64,000 bases of DNA from Sipunculus nudus (GCA_026874595.1 CM049317.1:71757618-71821617); one strand, 5' to 3'; counted from the first letter of the stretch, positions 45,755-55,244 are shown. A program made the numbers and translations. The notes: generated by a model from the sequence alone, not told the origin.

Positions 45755-48234
45755 AACCTCAACATTATGACTGCCCATGGGACCTGGATAAAGCCATTGC
45801 ATTTTTTAAGCGGTTGTCTTAGTGAGGATTGGTATGAAGAGCAAAAAAGAACTTAGACTGTAAAAAAGTGGTCATTATTTTAAGGTCCCTAAACTGAGGT
45901 GATCATTATGCAAGGTTTTACTGTATGGAGAATCACTGTCACTTAAATCAGTAGTAGAATGTTTACTGACACCTTATAGATAAACAAAGGTTCATTTTTG
46001 ATCCAGGTGAAACCTATCTTAACCTAACCAGCAGACAAAACCTTGGTTAAAAGTACTTTAATTATACTCAATTATAATATATAAAAATTAGGGGCTGAAA
46101 CCCAGGAATCCTGGGTAATACCTATTTTATCAATCTGGGGTTTACCTGGATAAAACTAAGGTTTCACCCTAGTTTTGGACTTTGAATCCTGAGATAAACA
46201 AGCTCATTTAAAAGGCATTATATACATACTTTTCTTAAAGAAGACATATCACCTATCTGCCCTTTATAAACTAAAGGTAAAGCCTTGGAACTTATGAAAA
46301 TAGGCCAGAAAATGTGGATATCAAAACATACAGGCTGCTTGTTTTGTTTATTAAGTGTTAATAATATGTTGAGGGCCCGCCAAAATAATCAAAACAAATT
46401 CAACATGGGCATCTGGTGGCAAGTTGGATAAGCCAGAGCTTTGCAAATGGCATTTTGCAACAAGTGCCCTTTCTACCGGTGCATATATGCAACCTGCCCT
46501 CTTGGGATATATGTTTTTCCTGTTTGCCAACATTGCTGTGTTACAAACACATTGTTGATAAACAAGTAAATACATCCTTCAAAAAGGTGTTATAGGAACT
46601 TTTCATAACCAGACTTAGATCATTAATATATACACAGAGGAAGCCTGAAATCACAAACATTCTTTTTCAAAAGGTACAGGTAGGTGAATGGGCAGCTTTA
46701 ATAGGACTTTACATGTACATGTAGTTCATTGATATGTAGAAATGTAGGAGAATAGCTAGCCATGACAACATGAAATCCATGCCTTTTTTAAATATACTGA
46801 TAGGGGCCTGCAAGTCATGATACAAGTCAAAATAGAACATCCATTCCAAGCATTGGTTCAAATATTTGCTGTGTAGTAATATTTGACATCGGAGTCTTGT
46901 AAGGTTGCAAGGTTATTTGCTAAATAATGTAGGTTAAATGTTGTTACATAAAAATTTTAAAAAAATGATGGTTACTCTGGTGGCGAAAATTGAAGTTTGA
47001 AGCTGTTTAGGCTACCCAATTCTCCCCTGTCAAACTGTCAAGACGGTCAGAGAGAAAAACTTACCAAGTAAAACCAGCCATGTTATTTACAACTGCTGCA
47101 TGAATACATGAAAGTCAACCGTGAATGTAACATTTGTTTTGTTTTTTTTAAACAGAATAACATAAACTTTTATCTTACCTCAAGAAAATGACAGTTCGAC
47201 AAGCAGATAGAAGTGAAAAAGTACTGTTAGAAATGGCATGCACATTTATTTATACTAGAATTATCCAAACTCTATAGTTTGTACTGCCACCTGAACATCT
47301 TCAGTTAATTTAAATAGATGTTTGAGTGGCAGGCTGCTGCTAGGGAAAAGCTGGCTCTAAGTACTTACGGCATGTCTTCCAATCAGGTATACATGACCCA
47401 TCTCTGCATTTCTTTTCAGAGAATCCACATTTTCTTGCTGTGAAAGGAAAAATTATCAAAGGTAAATATTACCTGATCAAGAATGACAAACATGCATTTT
47501 CTACTAATATTTCCTAATCATTTATGTAAGCAGTAACTACCATCTCTTGCATAGAAGCTGAATGTACAATGAACACTGGTGTGTATAGGCCTGTAATGAT
47601 TAACCAGTGAATTGATACATCATGATATAAAGTCAAACATTGTATCTGTGTCACAAGATGGCACCTTCTTATTAATACACTTATGATATTTGATTTATCC
47701 AATGAAAAGTAACATTCTTGGATGTTCACTTAGAAGTTTTCAAGGGTCAGCAGTTATGATTTATGCTTTGCTTATAAACAGACAGATTTGTTTTATATTT
47801 TTTGCATATACATATATTGCCCCACAGGTCTTTTGTGAGCTGTCAAAACTGACAGGGCATGCCATTCTTTCAAGGCTGTTTAACATTTATCTGCTTTAGA
47901 TCTAATTTTAACACTCCCCTTTTGACCGTTCCACTCAGGCAGAAATGAAATGGGGAAAATAAACTTGTGGAGAACTACATTGTTCCTTTACTTTAAAAAA
48001 TTCACTAACATCCATCGCGGTAAAATCTTTCTGTTAATTAAAAAGATATCTAAATTTAGTATACTGGAAATAACTGAATCAAGAACTGAACTGAAGGTAC
48101 AAGAATCAATGGTACCAGTTACCACTAATGATAGCTATTATCTTTTCCACTATCAACTTACCTGATATATGAGAGAACACTACAGAAAAAACAGCACCAA
48201 GGAGCAAGCCCTGATATCCTGATCCAGCCTTCAT
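24700..48234 (-). CDS. Eight-exon gene for a type I membrane protein with half-LDL-A modules, an LDL-A domain and a PPSY/PSAP tail (gene span)
   Basis: Coding exons on the minus strand are 48234-48162, 47437-47369, 45500-45432, 38831-38760, 34150-34028, 28104-28006, 26387-26098 and 24756-24700. Every junction is GT/AG and every phase agrees, giving 283 residues. Domain order: signal peptide (1-24); three four-Cys modules (28-47, 51-70, 74-94); an LDL-receptor class A domain with six Cys (99-135); a transmembrane segment (about 142-162); a cytoplasmic tail with PPSY (245-248), PSAP (260-263) and LPRY (267-270). LDL-A domains bind calcium and protein ligands outside the cell. PPxY recruits NEDD4-type ligases and PSAP recruits TSG101. 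The overall plan resembles WBP1/VOPP1-type adaptors, but membership is not shown. A receptor or adaptor routed through the endosome is the likely role (inference). A 5' UTR exon must exist upstream, because an acceptor precedes the start exon. Confidence 0.85.
25280..25740 (+). repeat. Intronic copy of the 270-bp tandem family
   Basis: This matches the units at 19640-20510 (ACTAGAATGTGGGTAGT, CATGCAAAATTTTAGGC, GGTTGCAGGTGGCGCCACCA near 25543). It lies in the intron between coding exons 7 and 8. The open frame at 25272-25565 on the minus strand is repeat-derived. Confidence 0.65.
26098..26387 (-). CDS. Coding exon 7: cytoplasmic tail with PPSY and PSAP
   Basis: The exon runs from a CTGCAG acceptor to CAG|GTGAGT, phase 1 in and phase 0 out. 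It encodes residues 169-265, rich in Thr, Asn, Gln and Arg, followed by the conserved block EPAPGAPPSYD...DQYRVPSAP. The equivalent plus-strand exon is 6508-6812. Only this final block and a short TTYS patch are conserved between the two paralogues, which points to selection on the short linear motifs rather than on a folded domain. Confidence 0.9.
26880..27560. repeat. SINE-like repeat region in intron 6
   Basis: A GGTAGAGCATAGAACTC phrase (box A-like, about 26900) and a later GAGTTAAAATCTCAG (box B-like) are followed by a body with a 'CAGGTGCAGTAGTCTAGAGGCC' phrase near 27118. A similar phrase (CAGATGCAGCAGTTACAAGGCC) recurs at about 27524. This suggests two related, degenerate tRNA-derived SINEs. 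Boundaries are uncertain. Confidence 0.4.
27652..27721 (-). repeat. Degenerate tRNA-derived SINE head
   Basis: Read on the minus strand, a box A-like TGGTTAGGGGGCT (27706-27694) is followed at the usual spacing by a box B-like GACTTTGAGTCC (27671-27660). The 3' sequence continues into a non-tRNA body toward 27500. The cloverleaf is too poor for a functional tRNA, so this is called a SINE remnant. Confidence 0.45.
28006..28104 (-). CDS. Coding exon 6: transmembrane segment
   Basis: The exon has phase 1 on both sides (acceptor TTTTACAG, donor CAG|GTAAGC) and encodes residues 136-168. The core NWWYFLLIPFFAILCFLCC is a single membrane-spanning helix, followed by IYKCCKYDA with several Cys that could be palmitoylated (inference). 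Basic residues after the helix fit a cytoplasmic C terminus. Confidence 0.9.
28857..31770 (+). mobile_element. Helentron/pearl-like element, copy 4, nested in copy 3
   Basis: The 5' end is ACAAGTGACCCATGGGTCAG (28857) and the 3' hairpin is at 31742-31770. Between them are several core units of about 320-340 bp in tandem, then a GGACGACGGAC tract. The host sequence resumes directly after the hairpin, so both ends are defined to within a few bases. The core is unrelated to that of copies 2, 3 and 5 although the ends are the same. Confidence 0.75.
30447..31720 (+). repeat. Four tandem core units of 322-341 bp
   Basis: Landmark GGTGGCGCCACCAGTCTGCA or close variants begins at about 30447, 30788, 31110 and 31447. 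A further diverged unit begins at about 29052. Each unit ends in a 'GTGCCCTGTTAACAGATGA' phrase. These form the internal core of the element at 28857-31770. Confidence 0.85.
34028..34150 (-). CDS. Coding exon 5: complete LDL-receptor class A domain
   Basis: This is a 41-codon exon with phase 1 on both sides (acceptor GTGTTTCAG, donor GCA|GTGAGT). Six cysteines are spaced C-x7-C-x5-C-x6-C-x5-C-x8-C. The motifs KCDGNNEC and NGYDEKHC match the LDL-A calcium-binding half (Asp, Asn, Asp, Glu). Symmetric 1-1 phase is typical of LDL-A modules. Its 5' edge overlaps an intronic tandem repeat. Confidence 0.9.
34131..34475. repeat. Tandem repeat of about 180 bp that includes the 5' edge of exon 5
   Basis: GGGACAGCTTCCACCC at 34134 (the first codons and acceptor of exon 5 in reverse) recurs as GGGCAGCTTCCACCC at 34319. 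A third copy, GGGGCAGCTATAAC, appears at 37701, just beyond the Helentron-like insert at 34476-37685. Removing the insert gives spacings of about 185 and 173 bp. Later units contain TGATACCT and GCATGTTC phrases in the same order. Confidence 0.65.
34476..37685 (+). mobile_element. Helentron/pearl-like element, copy 5
   Basis: The 5' motif (ACAAGGGACATGGGTCATGG) is at 34476 and the 3' hairpin at 37657-37685, after a GACGGACGGACGG tract. The 3.2-kb body includes core text shared with the 10006 and 33000 copies (TTGGGCAAAATTTAAGGTACC) and a G run at about 36127-36144. It is inserted in the 180-bp repeat in intron 4. No protein-coding frame. Confidence 0.65.
36127..36144. repeat. Poly-G tract
   Basis: About 18 G in a row inside the Helentron-like element. 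The proline-rich minus-strand frames here are products of this tract. Confidence 0.9.
38760..38831 (-). CDS. Coding exon 4: third four-Cys (half LDL-A) module
   Basis: A 72-bp exon, phase 1-1, encoding P-G-E-C-H-Y-G-E-K-K-C-P-D-G-S-C-V then a fourth Cys seven residues on. Cys spacing is C-x6-C-x4-C-x7-C. It repeats the pattern of exons 2 and 3. Junctions: TTTTCAG acceptor, GCT|GTAAGTG donor. Confidence 0.88.
40013..40358 (+). mobile_element. Harbinger-like MITE, copy 2 (intact ends)
   Basis: It begins GGCCAAAAAAAATAAA and ends TTTTTTTGCC, flanked by TAA on both sides, and contains the inner inverted pair (TTCTCAGGCAC near the left, GTGCCTGAGAACC near the right). It matches copy 1 along its length. 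It lies in the intron between coding exons 3 and 4. Confidence 0.75.
40429..43944 (+). mobile_element. Helentron/pearl-like element, copy 6, carrying a pogo-like insert
   Basis: The 5' motif (ACAAGGGACCCATGGGTCAC) is at 40429-40460 and the 3' hairpin, slightly decayed, at 43917-43944. Without the 1072-bp insert at 41017-42088 the length is about 2.4 kb, like copies 1 and 2. The ATTCATGAATGCATTCATGA segment is at about 40950-40980. The 42300-42480 and 43290-43500 stretches repeat one another, an internal duplication. Confidence 0.7.
41017..42088. mobile_element. Non-autonomous pogo-like element, 1072 bp, TA target duplication
   Basis: The ends are CAGTCCAGCCCACTT on the left and, in reverse complement, CAGTCAAGCCCGCTT on the right; 24 of the first 29 bases agree. 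It is flanked by TA. The uninterrupted sequence is visible in another copy of the host (about 31892-31918: ...TTCAAATACTTTCAC...), which shows exact insertion with TA duplication. No transposase frame was recognised; the 112-residue frame at 40988-41326 has no family features. Confidence 0.8.
44230..45070 (+). repeat. Fragment of the GGTGGCGCC core family with an inserted block
   Basis: AGGTGTAGCCACCAGTC and AATCATGAGA at about 44233-44292 match the 30447-31720 units, as does AGGTCTAACAGTTATGATTTG at about 45020. Between about 44462 and 44999 is a block of about 540 bp not found in the other units. It contains two diverged copies of AGCCAATCAGATTT (44813, 44861) and a box B-like GTTCAAATC near 44981, so it may be SINE-related. 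Confidence 0.45.
45432..45500 (-). CDS. Coding exon 3: second four-Cys (half LDL-A) module
   Basis: A 69-bp exon, phase 1-1, encoding P-G-E-C-E-S-Y-E-K-K-C-P-N-N-K-C-V then Cys at spacing C-x6-C-x4-C-x6-C. Acceptor TTTTCAG and donor GTC|GTAAGT. Highly similar in plan to exons 2 and 4, which suggests tandem exon duplication. Confidence 0.88.
45749..45923. mobile_element. Short pogo-like MITE
   Basis: The left end AGTTAAACCTCAACATTATG and the right end in reverse complement (CAGTAAAACCTTGCATAATG) are similar, with TA on both sides. The left border merges with an (AT)n tract at about 45725-45750. It is 175 bp long and non-coding. Confidence 0.5.
47369..47437 (-). CDS. Coding exon 2: first four-Cys (half LDL-A) module
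   Basis: A 69-bp exon, phase 1-1, encoding A-R-K-C-G-F-S-E-K-K-C-R-D-G-S-C-I-P-D-W-K-T-C. The spacing C-x6-C-x4-C-x6-C and the G-S-C-I-P phrase match the first half of an LDL-A repeat; the acidic calcium-binding half is missing. Acceptor TTTCACAG, donor GCC|GTAAGT. Confidence 0.88.
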
Positions 48235-48239
48235 ATTAC
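48162..48239 (-). CDS. Coding exon 1: start codon and signal peptide
   Basis: The exon follows an acceptor (TTTTATTTCAG) at 48239, so the transcript has an upstream non-coding exon. ATG is at 48234-48232, five bases into the exon. The 24 residues (M-K-A-G-S-G-Y-Q-G then LLLGAVFSVVFS) form a good signal peptide. The donor is CAG|GTAAGT after position 48162, leaving phase 1. Confidence 0.85.
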
Positions 48240-48929
48240 CTGAAATAAAATGCAACAATATAAACTAGACATTCTGATGAATGCAAGCCTCCACCAAGTG
48301 GGGGGGTCCCTATTGTTATATGCTCCCTAACCTGTGTTTGTAGTCATTAATTCATATTCCTAGGTTCATTCTATGTGACTACACATTTATGAATATCCTA
48401 GATAATGTTCCAGAATTATTATAATTTTATAAAATTATAATTTTTATGGTTTGTGAGCCAATCAACAACTTATATTCAATGTCAAGCCTTCTACATTTTA
48501 CCTGTATAACTAACAAATGCAAGGATTCAACACATTACTTAACTTATGTCACACACTTCAAAATACCTTTGGCTTTTATCCATGTTAATGTAACAGCCAG
48601 ATTTAGAATTAATTTCCATGTAGTTTCAAGCTGGTGTGTTTTATGTACTTTGTACCTAAGTTAAGTATGATAATATCCTTTCTATAAAGACCAAGTTATA
48701 ATGATATCCTCTGACTCAAATGGAGCTAAATTTTATTTAAACTGTGCAACGTATAAAAAAAATATTTGAAACCATCCTAAATATCAATCCAAGCTTGGTA
48801 CGTAATTGAAAATGAATTTAGGTTTAGCCCATGGACCATAATGTCCATCTAGCAAAGTTTTATCACTTGACATGAAGGTCCATGTATGGGCTAGACTCAG
48901 TTGTGGCTCTGTATTGTATTGAGAGCCAC

Positions 48930-49228
48930 AGGCCTCTGCCTTCATTTATCTAACAAGATGGAGCAGATGGAGCGGAGCACATACAACAGTCTGTGCAGTA
49001 CTTGTTTTGACCCATGTGTTGGAAGCCTGTCCTAGTTAGCTAACCACTTTCAGCCTGCGGGCTGCAGGAGGTTAACAGTGGTAACATAACACATGCCTAA
49101 CAACTGGCTGAAACAATAGAGAAGCAATCTCTAGTACTAGTACAGCCTCCTGACACAGGGGGTCACAACAAGTACTGCACTGCCCATTGTATGCACTCTG
49201 TCCACTAGATAAATGAAGACACAGGCCT
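48930..49228. mobile_element. 299-bp MITE-like inverted repeat
   Basis: AGGCCTCTGCCTTCATTTATCTA at the left (48930) and its near reverse complement at the right (ending 49228) form the outer ends. An inner pair, GTGCAGTACTTGTTTTGACC against GGTCACAACAAGTACTGCAC, continues the symmetry. The element lies about 700 bp upstream of the start exon, within the first (5' UTR) intron or promoter side. Confidence 0.7.
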
Positions 49229-51394
49229 AGTAGCTGTACTGTAGCACTTGATAACTATGCCATCTATGGTCAAGCCATACATACCATAGCAAGGAATAGC
49301 CTAATCTTATTATATGATAGGCCATATAATGCTTTCATTTTGTTTATGCTTTATCAACTTCATTATGACATTAAGAGCAACTTTTCAATCATAGCCATGT
49401 TTCAGTTGCCAGCAAAGTGTGCAGGTACAAATACAAATACAAATACAAGTGAGTGAAGATAAGTACAAATACAGAACATCAAATGCAAATACAAGTACAA
49501 ATATGCAAATGTATGTAAAACAAAATATTCATTAATTTCCAGCACCATGAATATTCATAATGTCTACTCATGTACTACTTGTGTATATTTAGAGATCAGA
49601 AGGAGAAGTTAAACACTTGACTTGATGCTGTCTTTTGGGCTGACCAGAAGTCAGGAAGTACTTAATTTTTTAAATTATGGCAGATGTGAATGTTTTTAAA
49701 CATATGTATTTGTACAGTACTTTATCAAATACATAATATATTGGGATCAAATACAAATACACTAAAATGAGCTAAAAATGAACGATCACCAATTAAGCTT
49801 TGGTGTACTTTACTATAACATAAGGTATTTTTGAACAGGATAGGATGTTTTGCCATGCTAAATACACTTCAGCTTTCAGATATTTATACTTGGAAATTGA
49901 AAGAACATAAAATCATGTCCACTTGGTTATGACAAGAAAACCTGGGTCATGCACATTAGAAAAGCCTGCTGACACTTGAACTTTTATTAACTGATAAGGC
50001 ATGAGTCCTTTTTTCTATATATATATAGAAATATGGTGCTTTTAAGCCTGTATTTGATTTTCTGAGCTAAAAATAAGTTTTGTAATCAACAAAATGTCCT
50101 TTAACTGTTATAAAAAAAATTTTGAATTTATTTTCTGTAATAAGGTCCTTATTTCTGCAAACATGAACATACTCATAATATTAACTAAATACCAACATTT
50201 ACAGAATATATCCAAATTTTAGTGACAGTAACTGAGTGGAAAATGGTAACAGAGCGACCACATCAACATTTCCACCAAGTTACTGATATAGTTTGCATGC
50301 TGAGCCTAACCAGGGGTGGATACAGGATTTTAGAATATGGGGTGCAGGAGGGAGAGGAAAAAACCCTCTAAAAGTGTGGAAACATACTGAAAATATAAGC
50401 TTTACTGGCCAAAACTGAGGCAGTTTTAAAAGAATCATGATGCATGTCTACTAGAGTACTCTCTGTACTGTAGTTATATACCAACCTCTTCCTCTAAAAC
50501 CTCTATATAAGGTCTGATATTGTTTGATTTACTAATGAATGGAACTGAAATGGTACAAGGAGAGGGTTTCTGAAATCTACCAGTATTACAATACTATACA
50601 TGTACGTCTGTTAGCACTAAGAACTATATCTCTCCGTCTGCTAGGTTACCAAAATTGTCTACTCTGTTATACTGAAAAAGTAACATAGCAGACAGTCACA
50701 CAGTAGACATTTTTTTCCGAATATAATGCAATGCATTGGATTCCTGGTAGGATCATTTTCTGACCTCCAGTCCTCAGTTGCTTTTGCAAAAATAATTTTT
50801 CTTTAGTAGGCTTTACAAGTTAATTCCATCTGCATGAGTCAAACAACACAAGAAACTTTATGGATGTTGTCAAATTTCAATAAAGGTACAATCTTCTTAT
50901 CTTGTACAAGTCTTTCAGGAACTTCTACATTAAGAACAAAAATGAAGCTTTCGCGTGTCTTTTCAGTCATAAATACTTAAGGCACCTCCTTGTGCCTATC
51001 CATATGTAATATCATGTACCCTGGTGGGTTTTATGGAACTATAAAGTCAGGGTAACGTAGTGGACATATCCATGAGGGACAGAGAGTAAAATCCCAGTAA
51101 CTCAAATAATTTTCAGAGTTCATTACTCACAACTTGTTGCTTTCACAGGGGACACTGTAATCTTCCCAGGAAAGGGTTACACTATATAAGGATACAAATA
51201 TTTTTCAATTTAGGAAATAGGAATACCTGCAAATAATTTACGTCTGTGGGGTCAGAAACTTTGTGGACATTTTAGAGGCAGTTTTCACACATCTTTTGCT
51301 GTAAAATCAAATAAAATCACTAAAATCTGAGAATGTCTTGGTGCTTGACCAAAGGTCGTTCATATTATACATTCAAGCAGTGAGAATATAAGTA
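49229..51394. other. No gene recognised; upstream intron or flank of the minus-strand gene
   Basis: This contains an ACAAATACAAATACA-rich stretch near 49428-49505 and AT-rich text. No exon, promoter or transposon ends are supported. Confidence 0.4.
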
Positions 51395-52295
51395 CAGTAG
51401 AGCCCCATTTTTCCGAAAGCGTGGGGGGGGGGAAAGCTTTTTTTTCGTAAAAACGAACATTCAGAATTGCAGACAAGGTTCTTGCGGCAAGTTTTTAATA
51501 CAGTTAATGATTAACTTAATGCCATTTTACCCGAGGAATACAGTTTTTCTTTTTTTGTATCTTCGTAATTGACAACTGGGACATTTTAAAGATATTGGAT
51601 TATTACTGAGCATAATTGGCAAAGATCAGTCTAACCTGCTTTATGGATATGTGCGTGCTCTTTTTTTTCCCTCTTCTGTGACTCTATATCTCTGGTAAGT
51701 GACAGCAAGACGATTGTGTTTGAGTTCTGTTCTTCTTGACATTAAAAGTAAAATGATGAATAAGCTGAATAACAGCGAGTTTAATCAGATGACACAATTG
51801 CTCTTGGGATTGAACTGCTCATTTGTATGGCCAGGCCCGCATGCTATGGCCTCGCACCTAAACCTGCTCGAGCACAAGCTTTTAATGAATGATACCTCAC
51901 TAATGCTGATGCGAGTAAAATGCTCAGTTTTTTGGCTTGACACCCTATCCCAAGCTGACAAACTATGCTTGCTCGAGTACAAATGAGATGTGGTTGATAA
52001 CACACAAGTGCTCTTAGATAAACTGCTCAGTCGCTTGCTAGGGGTACAGGGAGCCGAGCGTTGCGGGGCAAGCTTTAGTTTTCACACCTTTGCCCCTGTG
52101 ACAACTCCAGGCCAGAACAACTTAGGGTCACGACTGGGCTTAACCACATGACTGCAGGCCTTGTGACTCGAAATAACAAATACTCATTTTAGGTATTTAC
52201 ATGCTTGAAATTTATTTCGGATATACAAATATAAATTTTCAGTTCCTCATTTGAATTTTCGGAAATTTGGCATTTGGAAATACGGCGCTCTACTG
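51395..52295. mobile_element. Pogo/Tigger-like non-autonomous element, 901 bp
   Basis: The left end CAGTAGAGCCCCATTTTTCC and the reverse-complemented right end CAGTAGAGCGCCGTATTTCC agree at most positions, and both sides have TA. A G run is present just inside the left end (51423-51431). The 95-residue frame at 51699-51986 has no DDE-transposase features, so the element is probably non-autonomous. Confidence 0.65.
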
Positions 52296-52298
52296 TAT

Positions 52299-52354
52299 AT
52301 TTGAATTTATATAATATAGGCCTGGGATTTGAATTTATATAATATAGGCCTGGG
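52299..52354. repeat. Perfect 28-bp tandem duplication
   Basis: ATTTGAATTTATATAATATA followed by GGCCTGGG is present twice back to back, immediately outside the pogo-like element. Confidence 0.85.
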
Positions 52355-53716
52355 AGCAATTTATTGAAAATGTTCATAATTTGTCTGGAATGATCCTACT
52401 GCGTTTTTACTGTAGTTAATAATGTCAAGACATAATTTGAGGGACATTTTTGCATTTAACAGGGTTTTTTTTCAATGGCCTAATTTACCATCTTTAATGC
52501 AAATTATAAACAAAAGTAACATATATATTTTATAATATACAGGAAATGTATACTTTTAGAAAAATAATGGTTATATAATGAGAAGTGGTGTTGTTTGAGA
52601 GTCATTGTGTCTCTCATGTCACATTTATTGGCTCAAATTTTCGTCTCATATAATACATAACCTTTGACGTTGACAAAATAACCAAGAAAACAATTAAACT
52701 ATATATTTGAGCATTTTTGCTCATTACATATAAAATATATTGGTTATTAAACTGTATAAGCCTTATTCTTATATACCAGTAAGTGTACATTTCTCCTTGT
52801 TGTAGAACATAAAAAATATTTAAATACCAATAATGCGTCAAAATTTGTAAAATTAGCCTTTTTAAAAACCCTCTAAATTGCACACTGATTACCATTTGAG
52901 GTACCGGTACCCCATGGGGACCCAATTTACTATTTAGGCCATGCCATGTCCAAAACTGGACTGTTAGGTGACTCTTTATAATCTGATAGTCAATGTTGTC
53001 CAGCCACAACAAAGACTATCAGATAATATTAACAGGCCCCGAACAGGCCAGTTCTGAACTAAGCCACGCCCACCTTCACTTCAGCTGCTATGACCTACTA
53101 TATGTCAAGTGACCCCTCCCCACCTAGGCATGACAGTGCATCGGATGTTGACAGTCACACTTGCCCATTTATAACTGTGAAAACCCACCTTTCAACTGTA
53201 GTACATCAACATGTAACTTGACATTTCAAAATGTCATTATCAGTGTCCCTTTGATGATAAACGTGAAGTGTAAGCACTGTAACATATTATCGCTCAGTTC
53301 ACCAATGTTTTCTGATGTTCTAAATTAGAGACTGCACTCTTTCAGCAATAATTGATGTCCTTTTTTTTATCATAAACGACCATAAAATAGAACAAGTCTA
53401 ACATCAAAATATACCCGCTGTTAAATTCAATAATTCTGTAGTTGTGGCAGTTCTGTGCTTATTTTGGTGGGGGAGTGTCAGTTTTTTCAGTCGTCCTTGA
53501 CCTTGTGTCAGAGTTTGACCCCTGAAGCTACCGCAAAGAAAGTAAATACAATGTAGTAATATTATTGTGACGCCAGATGGCGTAGGCTTGTATCGCTGAT
53601 TAGCCTTAACTGGATTAAGGGGGAGGGTCCAGGAGGTCCGGACCCCCCTCCCCCCTCCCCTCCCCTCCTCATGCAGACACCGGAACCTTTTTAAAGGGTT
53701 TCAGAAACAGCCTGAA

Positions 53717-53925
53717 CAGAAGCGGATCCAGGGGGGGGGGGGGGGTCCAGGGGGTGCGGACCCCCCCTTTTTCATCAGAAACAACGTTTTTTAAGGGCTT
53801 CAGACAAAATTTTGCCGCCTGGACCCGCCCCCCCTTTTTCAGACCTGAGGACCTTTTTTTTAGGGTTTTCATTTGTCCTCCTGGGTTGGACCCCCCCCTT
53901 TTCCTAAATCCTGGATCCGCCCCTG
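53717..53925 (+). mobile_element. GGATCC-type MITE, intact copy
   Basis: The ends CAGAAGCGGATCCAGG and CCTGGATCCGCCCCTG are inverted copies. CTGAA flanks both sides (target duplication of 5-6 bp). The inside carries long G and C runs and T-rich arms. It is the same family as 2193-4805. The two long minus- and plus-strand frames here (53669-54034 and 53754-54050) come from these tracts. Confidence 0.7.
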
Positions 53926-54247
53926 CTGAACGCCTCACACCCCACCTTTCTGGACTTGGGGACTTTTTATTAGGTTTTGTCTTTATAGTCCTCCAGGGTT
54001 TCACCGAACATAATACTGCAGTTACATTTAACATTTTTAATTCAAGTTAAAATTCACTTCAAAAACGGAAATGTTATTTTAACACACTTCTTTACCTATA
54101 TGTACATGAAGAAGAACATGCACCTAACGTTAAAGCCAAACATGTTTTATTATTTATCCCTCAATGTGTGTGCAATTAGTATATACTCTCCTGTACAGGA
54201 CTGTAATAGACTGTACCCCCTCCCCATATCAACCCCATATATGCGTG

Positions 54248-54326
<79 letters not shown>
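54248..54326. repeat. (AT)n microsatellite, about 80 bp
   Basis: An uninterrupted AT dinucleotide tract that directly borders the TGTTACGG end of the next element. It produces spurious Tyr-Ile frames on both strands. Confidence 0.95.
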
Positions 54327-54330
<4 letters not shown>

Positions 54331-55244
54331 ACGGAACCTAATAACAACACCACGCAGTTGTGACGAGCATAAATTTTGTTACGGAGATAATTAAAAAAAT
54401 TAGATTCTGTAACACCAGGCAGCGTGAAATGTCTAGGGGGAATGAACAAAGAAGTCAGTGTTTTTTGTTAACAATTAATTATAATTTATTCTTAAAACAA
54501 TCCTTACATTACAATACACTAATTCAGTATAACAAGAGTATAACAGTGAATCAATACAATTACACAGTATTATAAATAAATTGTACAGTACCAGAGTGTC
54601 CGGATCCTAGGCTTTTCTGGATACCACCACTGTCACAGCTCAACAAGTCCTTTAAATCATATAATCCAGATGAATAGTTCACGTAAATCTTCTCAGAGAA
54701 TAATAGTCAAATTCAATCCCGAAATCAATCTGTTGTAATCCAAAAGTGAAGTTCTGGTAATAGTCAAACTGAGGACTGAATAAAATCTGTTACAAAGTTT
54801 GAAGAATATCTATCAGTGCTGCAATTATCGGAAAGGTCCACAAACTGACTCACACTCTTCTGTCTCCGCTCGAATATTTCTCTAAACACAACCCTTTTTT
54901 TATAACTTTTTTACCCAAAGCCCAGAAACTTCTATTTCACGAACAATCCAAAGAACACAACAATACATAATACACACGCGCCCAAGGAACAGACCTGAAC
55001 ATTCCAGACTAGAACAAAGAACGCTGTGTTTCTTTTTTTTTTTTTTTTTTTGCCTCAGATTATATAGATTAGTTCTATATTCTTGCTTCATCATTGGCGA
55101 GTTTATTTATTAACTTAATTTTTACAATTATCAATTTTAAAACATTAAAGACAGTTCACATGATTGTACAGGACGCCACAAGATAATGAAGTCGGTCTTT
55201 ACAAACATTCATAATTCATGGTCTTCATCACATGTACCTTTAAG

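Noticed and set aside
51699-51986. 95-residue Leu-rich frame inside the pogo-like element
   Set aside because: No transposase motif is visible; an overlapping frame exists on the other strand and the context is non-coding.
53669-54050. Long frames on both strands, rich in Pro, Gly and Phe
   Set aside because: They are generated by the G and C runs and T-rich arms of the GGATCC-type MITE.
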